From an uncultured Selenomonadales bacterium (GTDB lineage: Bacteria; Bacillota_C; Negativicutes; Selenomonadales; Selenomonadaceae): a DNA stretch of 10,004 nucleotides. Below are positions 1 through 6,145 of this stretch, in pieces. The position numbers and the translations under genes were made by a program. Below the pieces are notes generated by a model, which searched no databases, had not been told where the DNA came from, and saw nothing but the letters and a program-made list of their open reading frames with translations. Every line of letters starts with the position of its first letter. The stretch's first letter is position 1. The stretch lies in assembly GCA_947302675.1 (NCBI GenBank), contig CAMYWI010000025.1:1-10004 (forward strand), read 5' to 3'.

Positions 1-136
1 TCGGTTGCGATTGGACTTCGACAGGCTGAGCTTGTGTCGTCGGTTGCGTTTGCACTTCGACGGGTGGAGCTTGCGTCGGTTGTGTTTGGACTTCGACAGG
101 TTGAGCTTGCGGCGTCGGTTGAACTTGCACTTCGAC
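1..136 (-). repeat. In-frame 36/39-bp tandem repeat encoding QxQPVEVQ(T)QPT
   Basis: The + strand string acttcgac recurs at 15, 54, 90 and 129, a spacing of 39, 36 and 39 bases. On the minus strand each unit encodes 12-13 residues built around P-V-E-V-Q and Q-P-T. All period changes are multiples of three, so the frame is kept. The array continues past the left edge. Confidence 0.85.
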
Positions 137-916
137 GGGTTGAGCTTGAATTGTCGGTTGTGTTGATTGATTATTGGTTATTCGCCACGACCTGCCGCCG
201 AGCATTTGCAACATTGACTGCGCGTTGTTGTCGGCTTGCGGGAGGAGCGTCTGCAAATTTTGTGCACTCGAAATTTCTTGGACGTCCGCGACGACTTGAG
301 CATTGCCATTGCTTGCGGGTTGCAACAGTGATTCGGCGTTCATGCTGAAAAGATATGTCAAGCTGTTCGCCGCAAGGACGTTGGTTGCCGGTTGTTCGTC
401 AACAATTTCCGGCTCGTCGGCGGGTTTATCTTCGCGTAAAAAAATATCCGCAGTCGAATCCTCATCAGCAACTGATTCTGAGTCATTGCTAATTCCCAAT
501 TCCTCATTCCTAATTGCCTTTTGAGGCGCATCCTGCGGAGTGTTGCTCTTTCCTTGAGCTGGTTTCTTATCTGGCGCGTCGTCAACTTGCTGGTCGTCGG
601 CTTGCTGAGTGTCCGTTTTGACTTGCGCGTCGTCGGCTTGCTGAGTGTCCGTTTTGACTTGCGCGTCGTCAGCTTGCTGGGCGTCCGCGTCGACCTGCGT
701 AGCGGCGTCGTCGCCGGAGTCAGTTTCCTGCAAGCCTCTGATATTTTGCTTGAGTTCGTCGAGTTTCGCGTTTATCTTGTCTAGCGTCGAGCTGAAATTT
801 CTTTTGTTCGCCCGCGCAGTTGGTTTATATTTCGGCTGTGTGCCCTGCGAAGTCGTTCGCGTCGACGCCGCCGGTTGTGTTGGAGCTATCGACATTAAAT
901 TTGGTACATTTGCCAT
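1..916 (-). CDS. Repeat-rich protein, possible FliK (flagellar hook-length control) N-terminal part; runs off the left edge
   Basis: The frame is open for 305 codons from an ATG at 916 to the window edge, so the C-terminus is missing. A GAGGTGAGG ribosome site lies 6 bases before the ATG. The first 60 residues are Thr/Pro/Ala-rich and lead into a short amphipathic helix (RNFSSTLDKINAKLDELKQ, about residues 38-56). An acidic Gln/Asp-rich 12-residue repeat follows, then a Ser/Asp/Glu stretch, then a Leu/Gln region, and at the left edge a Pro/Val/Gln repeat (QAQPVEVQ). There is no signal peptide or membrane segment, and I saw no Cys. A disordered, repetitive N-terminal part with an early FxSxLDK-like segment is typical of FliK, the secreted ruler of flagellar hook length, but its conserved C-terminal domain would lie outside the window. 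Other disordered cytoplasmic or secreted proteins remain possible. The gene starts 62 bases after metA with no terminator between, so it may be the last visible member of that operon. The coding call is firm; the function is weak. Confidence 0.6.
   Translation of the reverse strand, partial: MANVPNLMSIAPTQPAASTRTTSQGTQPKYKPTARANKRNFSSTLDKINAKLDELKQNIRGLQETDSGDDAATQVDADAQQADDAQVKTDTQQADDAQVKTDTQQADDQQVDDAPDKKPAQGKSNTPQDAPQKAIRNEELGISNDSESVADEDSTADIFLREDKPADEPEIVDEQPATNVLAANSLTYLFSMNAESLLQPASNGNAQVVADVQEISSAQNLQTLLPQADNNAQSMLQMLGGRSWRITNNQSTQPTIQAQPVEVQVQPTPQAQPVEVQTQPTQAPPVEVQTQPTTQAQPVEVQSQP
484..517 (-). repeat. AATTCC-type short dispersed repeat inside the coding frame
   Basis: The + strand shows closely spaced copies of attccc/attcct with short variants. 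On the minus strand this reads in frame as AIRNEELGISND. From memory, this peptide style (LGIRNEELGI) marks a short AT-rich interspersed repeat that turns up in unrelated genes of many bacteria. The local composition differs from the GC-richer codons on either side. Confidence 0.5.
576..706 (-). repeat. In-frame 36-bp tandem repeat encoding TQQADDAQVKTD
   Basis: Two identical 36-bp units lie at 593-628 and 629-664. A degenerate third copy follows at 665-700 and a partial copy lies at 576-592. Each unit encodes 12 residues. The identical copies suggest recent duplication or ongoing copy-number change. Confidence 0.85.
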
Positions 917-978
917 TTTTCGCCTCACCTCTCTCGAAAGTGTATCGAAATTTTTTCCCGCGCAGTTAAGAAATTTTT

Positions 979-1911
979 TTACAGGAAAGATTTACTGCTG
1001 ATTGATTCGAGTTCGTAAGGCGTCTCTTGATAGACGTAGTAGTTGAGCCAATTCGCGAACATCAAATGCGCCACGCTCCGCCACTTGACGACGGGTTCCT
1101 TAGTCGGGTCGTCATTGGGATAATAATTCTGCGGCACGTTGGGATTAAGACCCGCGCGGACGTCGCGAATGTACTCGTTATTCAAAGTGTTGGGGTCGTA
1201 CTCGGCGTGCCCCGTTATGAAAAACAGTCGCTTATCCAAATCCGCAACCGCATAGACGCCCGCCTCCTCCGAATCAGATAACAACGTCAGCTCCGGAACC
1301 TTTTCTATATCCTCGCGGCGCGTCCCAGTATATCGGGAGTGCGGAACGTAAAATTCATCGTCAAAGCCGCGCAGAAGTTTTTCGTGTTTGACGCAAAGCC
1401 TGTGCTTGTACACGCCCGACAATTTCTCCGGCAAAAGATATTTCGGCACGCCGTAATGATAATACAAACCCGCCTGTGCGCCCCAGCAAATGTGAAACGT
1501 CGACCAAGCATGAGACTTGCTCCACTCCATTATTTCAACAAGCTCCTGCCAATAGGTTACGTCCTCGAATTCGACAAGCTCCAGCGGTGCGCCCGTGATT
1601 ATGAACCCGTCGTAATTTTTATTCTTAACGTCGTCGAACGTGCCGTAAAACTCAGTGAGATAGTCTTTGGACGTGTGAGTTGGCGTATAAGTTCGCGTGT
1701 AAATGAAATCGACTTCCGTCTGTAGCGGCGTATTGCCCAAAAGCCGCAACAGTTGCGTCTCCGTCACGGATTTTATCGGCATGAGGTTGAGAATTAAAAT
1801 TTTCAGCGGACGAATATCCTGCGAATAGGCGCGGTCGGCGTCCATTACGAAAATATTTTCGCTCTCCAGGACATGCGTCGCGGGTAAATTGTTTGGTATT
1901 TTTATTGGCAA
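979..1911 (-). CDS. metA: Homoserine O-acyltransferase MetA, predicted to use acetyl-CoA
   Basis: MetA acylates the hydroxyl of L-homoserine in the cytoplasm, the first committed step of methionine synthesis. I chose the TTG at 1911: AAGGAGG lies 8 bases before it, the protein then begins [11 protein letters not shown] as family members do, and the length becomes 310 residues, close to the E. coli enzyme (309). The catalytic residues fall at the family positions: Cys142 in HICWGAQA, and His235 and Glu237 in TGHAEYD. Residue 111, in GAPLELVEF, is Glu. In this family Glu111 is linked to acetyl-CoA use and Gly111 to succinyl-CoA use, so an O-acetyltransferase is predicted. It begins 13 bases after the upstream gene, so co-transcription is likely. 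I saw no SAM riboswitch or T-box next to it. An in-frame ATG at 1989 lies inside the upstream gene and is not favoured. Confidence 0.95.
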   Translation of the reverse strand: MPIKIPNNLPATHVLESENIFVMDADRAYSQDIRPLKILILNLMPIKSVTETQLLRLLGNTPLQTEVDFIYTRTYTPTHTSKDYLTEFYGTFDDVKNKNYDGFIITGAPLELVEFEDVTYWQELVEIMEWSKSHAWSTFHICWGAQAGLYYHYGVPKYLLPEKLSGVYKHRLCVKHEKLLRGFDDEFYVPHSRYTGTRREDIEKVPELTLLSDSEEAGVYAVADLDKRLFFITGHAEYDPNTLNNEYIRDVRAGLNPNVPQNYYPNDDPTKEPVVKWRSVAHLMFANWLNYYVYQETPYELESISSKSFL

Positions 1912-1924
1912 AATCTTTCCCTCC

Positions 1925-2797
1925 TTAGTCCAACGAGTAGCGTGTGACCCAATTAGGATTGTTCTTGACATAGGCACGAAGGCGCACAAGTCCTTTGTAA
2001 TCCGGCTCGTCGCTCTTAATCATGCGATACGCTCCGTCAAACTCGTCCTTAAGCTCCTGCCAAGAATTGGTCGGCGTCCAAATCTGCCCGTCCTTGATAA
2101 CTTCGGTGCCCTGCGTCAAGTTGACCGCCTTTTTCATAAAACGGATCTCAATCGTCTTGCCGCTTGATTCTTTCGTAACTTGCCACTCCCACAAAATCAA
2201 GTTCGAGCCTTTGAGCCGCATGGTCGTCGTGTCGGCGGAAAGAGTCGTCGTCGCGCCGGCGTTGTCAGTATAAGTCCATAAATCAATCCAACGTTCCTCA
2301 GTCGGAGCACGTTTGCGGTCGCGCTCGCCCAGCTGAAAAACTTCGTCGACTATCGCGCAATAAAATTCCTCATCAAAGGAACGAGTGTTAATCTCCTTGA
2401 CGCGACCTTCTTCCTTTGACCAAACAACTTGATCACTTGCATTATAAAAATCTTCGCGAACGTATTGGAGCGTGCGGTTTTGCGGATTAACCCTGAGCAA
2501 CGCCAAGCTGTAAGACAAGCCCTTAGCGTCGGGCAAAATATTTCCTATGCCGTAATTTTTAATGGTCTCCGCCGCGCCGTCGTAGGAGTAAGTCGTTTTC
2601 GTCCACGCCTCAATCTCGATAGCAATCTCCCTGCCGTCGTTGGTGACAACTTTCTTTTTAATCGTCACGGAGGCGGGGTCAAAGTACTTGGCGTACTTAT
2701 CGTTGGCGTCGAGATAAAACCAGTCGACCGCCGCGCTAACCTCAAGCGGCATAAAAAGCGTCATCGCCAACAGCAGAGCAAAAATTATTTTCTTCAT
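1925..2797 (-). CDS. Exported protein of unknown function with two similar halves
   Basis: This 290-residue protein starts at the ATG at 2797, one base after the stop of the upstream GTPase gene, with GGAG and AGGGA sequences just before it. Residues 1-22 form a classic signal peptide: KK, then a hydrophobic core, then a cleavage site near EVSA|AVDW. No lipobox or membrane segment follows, so it is probably periplasmic or surface-exposed. The mature part looks like two diverged copies of one beta-rich unit. The first starts near W26 (WFYLD..., then YFDPASV) and the second near W174 (WTYTD..., then [10 protein letters not shown]). Each copy continues with a Trp-containing strand (AWTK at 62-65, WEWQ at 203-206). 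I do not recognise the family with certainty; it loosely resembles surface-adhesin-E-like secreted proteins. A start at 2848 is open but would bury the signal peptide. Confidence 0.8.
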   Translation of the reverse strand: MKKIIFALLLAMTLFMPLEVSAAVDWFYLDANDKYAKYFDPASVTIKKKVVTNDGREIAIEIEAWTKTTYSYDGAAETIKNYGIGNILPDAKGLSYSLALLRVNPQNRTLQYVREDFYNASDQVVWSKEEGRVKEINTRSFDEEFYCAIVDEVFQLGERDRKRAPTEERWIDLWTYTDNAGATTTLSADTTTMRLKGSNLILWEWQVTKESSGKTIEIRFMKKAVNLTQGTEVIKDGQIWTPTNSWQELKDEFDGAYRMIKSDEPDYKGLVRLRAYVKNNPNWVTRYSLD

Positions 2798-2798
2798 G

Positions 2799-3242
2799 CT
2801 AGTCCCTACTCTCCAATAAGCGATTGATCTCCGCGTCAAGCTCTTCAACGCCCGCGCCCGTCACCGAACTTACACAAAGCGCATTAAGCCCCGAAACTTC
2901 TTTGACTGCCGCCGCCAATGCCTTGCCGCCGTCCTCGAACTTGTCCGCCTGACTTATCACGACGATTATCGATGAGCCGCCCTTTTTAAGTTTGCTTATC
3001 CACGCAAGCTCCAACTCGAACGTGTCGTCCGTGATTAACATCAACGCGACTTCGACGCTCTGCGCGGATTTTTCGGCGGTTGAGTCTTCCACGTCCACGC
3101 CCACCGTGTCAACTAACATGACTTTTGTCACCGAGCCGATTTCCATTGCGCGGAACGTCGCCTTGATTTTATGTCTCGTCAGCGCGTACATCAAAGCCGA
3201 TTTGCCGCTCTTGCGCTTGCCGAATATCCCTACTTGCCTCAT
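2799..3242 (-). CDS. Short HydF-like P-loop GTPase (GTPase domain only)
   Basis: This 147-residue protein has a G1 P-loop GKRKSGKS (8-15), a G3 DTVG (45-48), a degenerate G4 SQAD (97-100, where NKxD is usual) and a G5-like SSVTG (125-129). The opening RQVGIFGKRKSGKS and the segment FRAMEIGSVTKVMLVDT match the GTPase domain of HydF, the scaffold that matures [FeFe]-hydrogenase. However, only about 10 residues separate the end of the first helix from RAMEI, so the switch I threonine region is missing. The dimerisation and Fe-S cluster domains of HydF (about 400 residues in all) are also absent. It is therefore a HydF-derived or HydF-like protein, not HydF itself, and nucleotide hydrolysis may be altered. 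AAGGAGG lies 9 bases before the ATG, and an extended -10 promoter sits just upstream. Confidence 0.7.
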   Translation of the reverse strand: MRQVGIFGKRKSGKSALMYALTRHKIKATFRAMEIGSVTKVMLVDTVGVDVEDSTAEKSAQSVEVALMLITDDTFELELAWISKLKKGGSSIIVVISQADKFEDGGKALAAAVKEVSGLNALCVSSVTGAGVEELDAEINRLLESRD

Positions 3243-3290
3243 TGACTTGCGCCTCCTTTTTGCAAGATTATAACAAAATCTTCAAGTCAA
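3242..3290 (-). promoter_or_regulatory. Nested inverted repeat around the GTPase start codon
   Basis: A perfect 8-base pair of arms (TTGACTTG at 3290-3283, CAAGTCAA at 3249-3242) encloses a 6-base pair (AAGATT at 3282-3277, AATCTT at 3269-3264) with a 7-base loop. In the minus-strand RNA the outer 3' arm ends at the A of the GTPase AUG, and AAGGAGG sits in a bulge between the two stems. The outer 5' arm overlaps the stop codon of the PHP gene. No T-tract follows, so it is not a terminator. Confidence 0.5.
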
Positions 3291-3295
3291 GTCGA
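3267..3295 (-). promoter_or_regulatory. Internal extended -10 promoter for the GTPase gene
   Basis: Reading on the minus strand, TCGACT (3295-3290) is followed after 17 bases by a perfect TATAAT (3272-3267), with the extended -10 TGT directly before it. Transcription would begin near 3260, only about 18 bases before the GTPase ATG. The -35 lies inside the end of the PHP gene. Confidence 0.55.
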
Positions 3296-4130
3296 CAAGT
3301 TCACGCCGCCTTTTGTTGAAACGCGCGATTTTTTTATAGCCAAAGCCGCGCACATAATTTGCCGCGTCCTCATAAAACTTGCCGCAATCTTCGGGGCGGT
3401 GCGCGTCGCTCGTTATAACAATCGGCAACTTGTAAGCGGCGGCAATCTTCATGAAGTCGGCGTAGGGCGAAATTTCTTTGACGGGGTAGCGGTAAAGCGT
3501 GCCGGTATTCACGTCAACAACCATGTCAGCTTTTTGCAACGCGGCGGCAACTCGCTCAAGGTAAGGCGTCGCGTCGAAGTCGGGGAAGAAATTAAACAGC
3601 CGAATGTTAAACGGGTGCCCCAAAATATCATAGTTGCCGCTCGCCGCGAGCATCTCAACCTGCGCGGCGTACTCGTCATAAATTTTTTCCAAGTCGTGAC
3701 GTTTCCATTCGTCGATAAGCTTTGAGGCGTCGTAGCCCCAACCCCACAAGAAATGCACTGAGCCTATTCGATAATCGAACTCCCACGCGTCGAGAATTTC
3801 TTTAACGGCGTCTTGATTTTTGAAGTTGCAAACCTCAATCCCAATCTTCGCCGCGTGATTCTCCTTGAGCCGCGCCATGAAGTCAAAGTAATCCTTGAGC
3901 GTGTGCTTGAACTTGTTGGTCTTGAGCCAAACTTTTTGGAACGCGCCGACCGGCGAATCGTCCAAAATCAAATCGTCGTAGTAAAATTTTTCAAACTCCG
4001 GAAAAGTATGCGTGTGCTCGCTGACTCCAATTTCGTCCAGCCCGTGCGACTTCGCCGCCGCGAAAAAACCTTCCGCCCACACCGCGTCGTAGTCGCCGTA
4101 CTCAAAATGCATGTGGTAATCAAATCTCAT
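3282..4130 (-). CDS. PHP-family phosphoesterase, histidinol-phosphatase-like
   Basis: This 282-residue protein is a PHP-domain metal-dependent phosphatase. The metal-binding signatures appear in family order: H6 and H8 (HMH), H39 and H41 (SEHTH), E99 (GIEV), H126 (SVHF), H172 (LGHPF), and D242 and H244 (TSDAH). Arrangement and length fit the HisJ/HisK type, which removes phosphate from L-histidinol phosphate in histidine synthesis. No other his gene is nearby, so another phosphoester substrate is possible. It starts at the ATG at 4130 with GAGGTG about 6 bases before it. It is the first gene behind the promoter at 4159-4187 and leads a five-gene same-strand series ending at the left edge. The next gene starts 39 bases downstream. 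Confidence 0.85.
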   Translation of the reverse strand: MRFDYHMHFEYGDYDAVWAEGFFAAAKSHGLDEIGVSEHTHTFPEFEKFYYDDLILDDSPVGAFQKVWLKTNKFKHTLKDYFDFMARLKENHAAKIGIEVCNFKNQDAVKEILDAWEFDYRIGSVHFLWGWGYDASKLIDEWKRHDLEKIYDEYAAQVEMLAASGNYDILGHPFNIRLFNFFPDFDATPYLERVAAALQKADMVVDVNTGTLYRYPVKEISPYADFMKIAAAYKLPIVITSDAHRPEDCGKFYEDAANYVRGFGYKKIARFNKRRRELVDLT

Positions 4131-4158
4131 GTCGACACCTCGCCAAAAATTTTTTTGT

Positions 4159-4187
4159 TATATATCACAGCTGAAAGCTTTTTACAA
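4159..4187 (-). promoter_or_regulatory. Probable sigma-70-type promoter of the PHP-GTPase-metA series
   Basis: On the minus strand TTGTAA (4187-4182) and TATATA (4164-4159) are separated by 17 bases. Each matches four of six consensus positions. The -35 begins immediately after the T-tract of the flavodoxin terminator, so the intergenic space is fully used. Transcription would start near 4152, about 22 bases before the PHP ATG. Confidence 0.5.
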
Positions 4188-4188
4188 C

Positions 4189-4218
4189 AAAAAATCGGAA
4201 AGCCCTTTGACCTTCCGA
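4189..4218 (-). terminator. Rho-independent terminator after the flavodoxin gene
   Basis: On the minus strand an 8-pair stem (TCGGAAGG with CTTTCCGA, one G.U pair) has an 8-base loop and is followed by six Ts (4194-4189). It lies 20 bases after the flavodoxin stop. Confidence 0.8.
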
Positions 4219-4237
4219 AAAAAATTTCCGCGCTGAA

Positions 4238-4723
4238 TCAATCGACGGGCAACGTCTTAACCCAATCGCTGAGAGTATTTTTATCGGTGCGCCCGCGAAA
4301 GACTTTGCCTTGAATCCAAAGCGTAGACGCCGCGCAGGAAGGCTTGAGCTGATTAAGCGTCTCGCCGAAACCAGAACCGCCCGAAGTCGCGAAAATTATA
4401 ATCGTCTTGCCTGCGAAGTCATAGCTCTCCAAAAAGCTGTTGATAATGTGCGGCGCGACGTACCACCAAATCGGAAAACCAAGAAAAATCGTGTCGTAGT
4501 CGGCAACGGGCGCGGACTTGTCGGCGAGTTCGGGGCGCGAATTAATATCAGCCATCTCGACCGAACTGCGCGACTGCGAGTTGTTCCAGTTTAAATCTTT
4601 GCCGGTGTAAATCGTGGCGGGCTTAATCTCGTAAGTGTCCGCGCCGAGAACCTCCGCCAAAGTGTTGGCAAGCTTGCGCGTCGAGCCGCTTGCCGAGAAA
4701 AACGCTACCAATTTTTTGCTCAT
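4238..4723 (-). CDS. Flavodoxin
   Basis: This 161-residue single-domain flavoprotein should bind FMN and carry electrons in the cytoplasm. The phosphate loop SASGSTR is at 10-16. The two flavin-flanking loops follow at 82-91 (GFPIWWYVAP) and 112-121 (ATSGGSGFGE). Length and motif order fit the single-domain flavodoxin family often found in anaerobes. GGAGG lies 7 bases before the ATG, whose first four bases ATGA also contain the stop of the preceding small gene, so translation is probably coupled. Its position behind a 4Fe-4S aldo/keto reductase suggests it is the electron partner of that enzyme, which is inference. Confidence 0.92.
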   Translation of the reverse strand: MSKKLVAFFSASGSTRKLANTLAEVLGADTYEIKPATIYTGKDLNWNNSQSRSSVEMADINSRPELADKSAPVADYDTIFLGFPIWWYVAPHIINSFLESYDFAGKTIIIFATSGGSGFGETLNQLKPSCAASTLWIQGKVFRGRTDKNTLSDWVKTLPVD

Positions 4724-4911
4724 CTCAATACCTCCGAATTGTTTTGACCCATGAATTGAATTTGAACGCTACCGTCACGGAATTCTTCTTTAGAAAAATA
4801 GCGAAGTCCGCCGTCGGCAGTGCGCGTATCCTTTTTATCCTTGTTGCCGTCCAAAGTCGGCGGCTTGAAAATATTCATAATGTCATCGAGTCTCGCGCCG
4901 TCTTCAAACAT
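4720..4911 (-). CDS. Unknown 63-residue protein between reductase and flavodoxin
   Basis: This small gene fills the space between the aldo/keto reductase and the flavodoxin. I chose the ATG at 4911 because AAGGAG lies 8 bases before it; the GTG at 4920 overlaps that ribosome site. The reductase stop TAA is fused to the same site (TAAGGAG). Its own stop overlaps the flavodoxin start as ATGA. The protein is polar, with no Cys, signal peptide or membrane segment: a helical N-terminus (LDDIMNIF), a Lys/Asp-rich middle, and a C-terminal half beginning GGLRYFSKEEF that could form short strands. I recognise no family. The good ribosome site and exact spacing argue that it is real and co-translated. 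Confidence 0.75.
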   Translation of the reverse strand: MFEDGARLDDIMNIFKPPTLDGNKDKKDTRTADGGLRYFSKEEFRDGSVQIQFMGQNNSEVLR

Positions 4912-4923
4912 TTTAATCACTCC

Positions 4924-6072
4924 TTAATAACCAAAAACCTGCGCGGCTTGCCTCATGTTATTGCGAATCTCCACGCCGAACGGACAGCGCGTTTCACACA
5001 CGCCGCATTGAATGCACTCGCCCGCATGATGACTTAACGCCGCGTAATGCTCGCGAACAGTTTCAGGAATTGTACCCTGCGCTTTGGTCAAGTTCAAAAA
5101 CTTTGTAACGTCGGCAATGTTAATCTTCTTGACGCACGGCGCACAGTGACTGCAGTAAACGCAATGCCCGCGCCAAGAAATTTTCGGGAACGTCGCAAAA
5201 GTCGTCGCGTAATCTTTTTCCGCGTCGCTTGCCGTTTCGTAGGAAATACTTTGCTTAAGTTGTTCAACCGAATGTGCGCCCGCCAAGACGCAGGAAACTC
5301 CCGGTCGGCTCAGCGCGTAGTGAATGCATTGATTAGGAGTAAGCGCGACGCCCGCAGGAGAAAGTTCCGCGTCCAATAAATCGCCGCCGCCAAAACATTT
5401 CATGACCGTAATTCCGATGCCCAACCGCTGGCAAGTCTCGTAAAGTCTTTGACGGTCGGGGTCAAGGTTCGTCAAATGCGCCTCGTAATTTTTATCGTTC
5501 CAAAGTTGCTCAACGTCCTCCGACGCGGGCAACAAATCATAGCAGGGATTGACGCTGAACATCAAAACTTCAATCGCGCCGCTCTCGACCGCCTTCAACG
5601 CGACTTGCGGGTTGTGACTGCTCAAGCCGATGTGCCGAATCTTGCCCGCCGCCTTCAACTCGCGAGCATAATTCAAGACGCCGCCCGAAATTATTTCCTG
5701 CCAATCGTCCGCCGCGTCGCAGTAGTGAATCATGCCCACATCAATATAATCCGTCTGCAAAAGTTTCAGCGACTCCTCGAAACCCGCCACGACCTCTGAA
5801 AGTTTTCGCGTGCGCTTGTATTGCCCGTCCTTCCACACGGAACAAATATGCGACTGCGCAATAAATTTCTCTCGACGCCCGCGCAGAGCCTCACCGACCG
5901 CCTTTCTGACTTTAGGATTTGAGGCGTACAAGTCAAAATAATTCACGCCCGCAACTTCCGCCACGTCGAAAAGTTTTTGTACGATAGTAAAATTTTCTTC
6001 GCTAAAACCCTCGCAACCCAAGCCAATTTCGCTGACCTTCAAGCCCGTTTTGCCCAGCTCCCGATAAATCAT
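4924..6072 (-). CDS. Aldo/keto reductase with two C-terminal [4Fe-4S] motifs
   Basis: This 382-residue cytoplasmic oxidoreductase has an N-terminal aldo/keto reductase barrel (about 1-285), opening MIYRELGKTGLKVSEIGLG. Likely tetrad residues are D46, Y48 (FDLY), K68 (REKF) and H115 (MIHY). A ferredoxin-like tail follows with C304, C307, C310 and C313, then C353, C356, C359 and C363 (CIQCGVCETRCP), enough for two [4Fe-4S] clusters. Such iron-sulfur members are common in anaerobes, but their substrates are mostly unknown. AAAGGAGG lies 9 bases before the ATG. It heads a three-gene unit with a small unknown protein and a flavodoxin, which suggests electrons move between the clusters and the flavodoxin. 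I saw no convincing promoter in the 73 bases upstream. Confidence 0.92.
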   Translation of the reverse strand: MIYRELGKTGLKVSEIGLGCEGFSEENFTIVQKLFDVAEVAGVNYFDLYASNPKVRKAVGEALRGRREKFIAQSHICSVWKDGQYKRTRKLSEVVAGFEESLKLLQTDYIDVGMIHYCDAADDWQEIISGGVLNYARELKAAGKIRHIGLSSHNPQVALKAVESGAIEVLMFSVNPCYDLLPASEDVEQLWNDKNYEAHLTNLDPDRQRLYETCQRLGIGITVMKCFGGGDLLDAELSPAGVALTPNQCIHYALSRPGVSCVLAGAHSVEQLKQSISYETASDAEKDYATTFATFPKISWRGHCVYCSHCAPCVKKINIADVTKFLNLTKAQGTIPETVREHYAALSHHAGECIQCGVCETRCPFGVEIRNNMRQAAQVFGY

Positions 6073-6099
6073 AACGCTCGCCCTCCTTTACACATACGC

Positions 6100-6134
6100 A
6101 AAAAAAATTAGACAGGGAAAAATTTTTTCCTGCC
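6100..6134 (-). terminator. Rho-independent terminator after the glycosyltransferase gene
   Basis: On the minus strand GGCAGG (6134-6129) pairs with CCTGTC (6116-6111), with one G.U pair and an A/T-rich interior. After three bases, eight Ts follow (6107-6100). It starts 11 bases after the stop at 6146. Confidence 0.7.
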
Positions 6135-6145
6135 TGCAGTTATCT

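Noticed and set aside
1..136. Evenly spaced repeats that could suggest a CRISPR array.
   Set aside because: The repeats are contiguous, have no unique spacers, keep a coding frame and vary by multiples of three.
34..348. A 104-codon + strand frame with repeated RRVEL/RQVEL text.
   Set aside because: It is the reverse reading of the tandem repeats of the minus-strand FliK-like gene. The minus frame is longer and has a ribosome site.
917..978. Flagellar sigma-28 promoter before the FliK-like gene.
   Set aside because: A TTAACT/GATACA pair with 17-base spacing and two copies of GAAATTTTTT (+ strand) are present, but neither fits the sigma-28 pattern or a good sigma-70 promoter.
1912..1989. Upstream ATG start for metA at 1989.
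   Set aside because: It would overlap the exported-protein gene by 65 bases and add residues not found in MetA. The TTG at 1911 has AAGGAGG and gives exact family numbering.
1911..1990. SAM riboswitch or T-box before metA.
   Set aside because: Only 13 bases separate metA from the upstream gene and no such structure was seen.
6073..6145. Promoter for the aldo/keto reductase.
   Set aside because: The space is taken up by the terminator of the upstream gene. A weak TATGTG has no matching -35.
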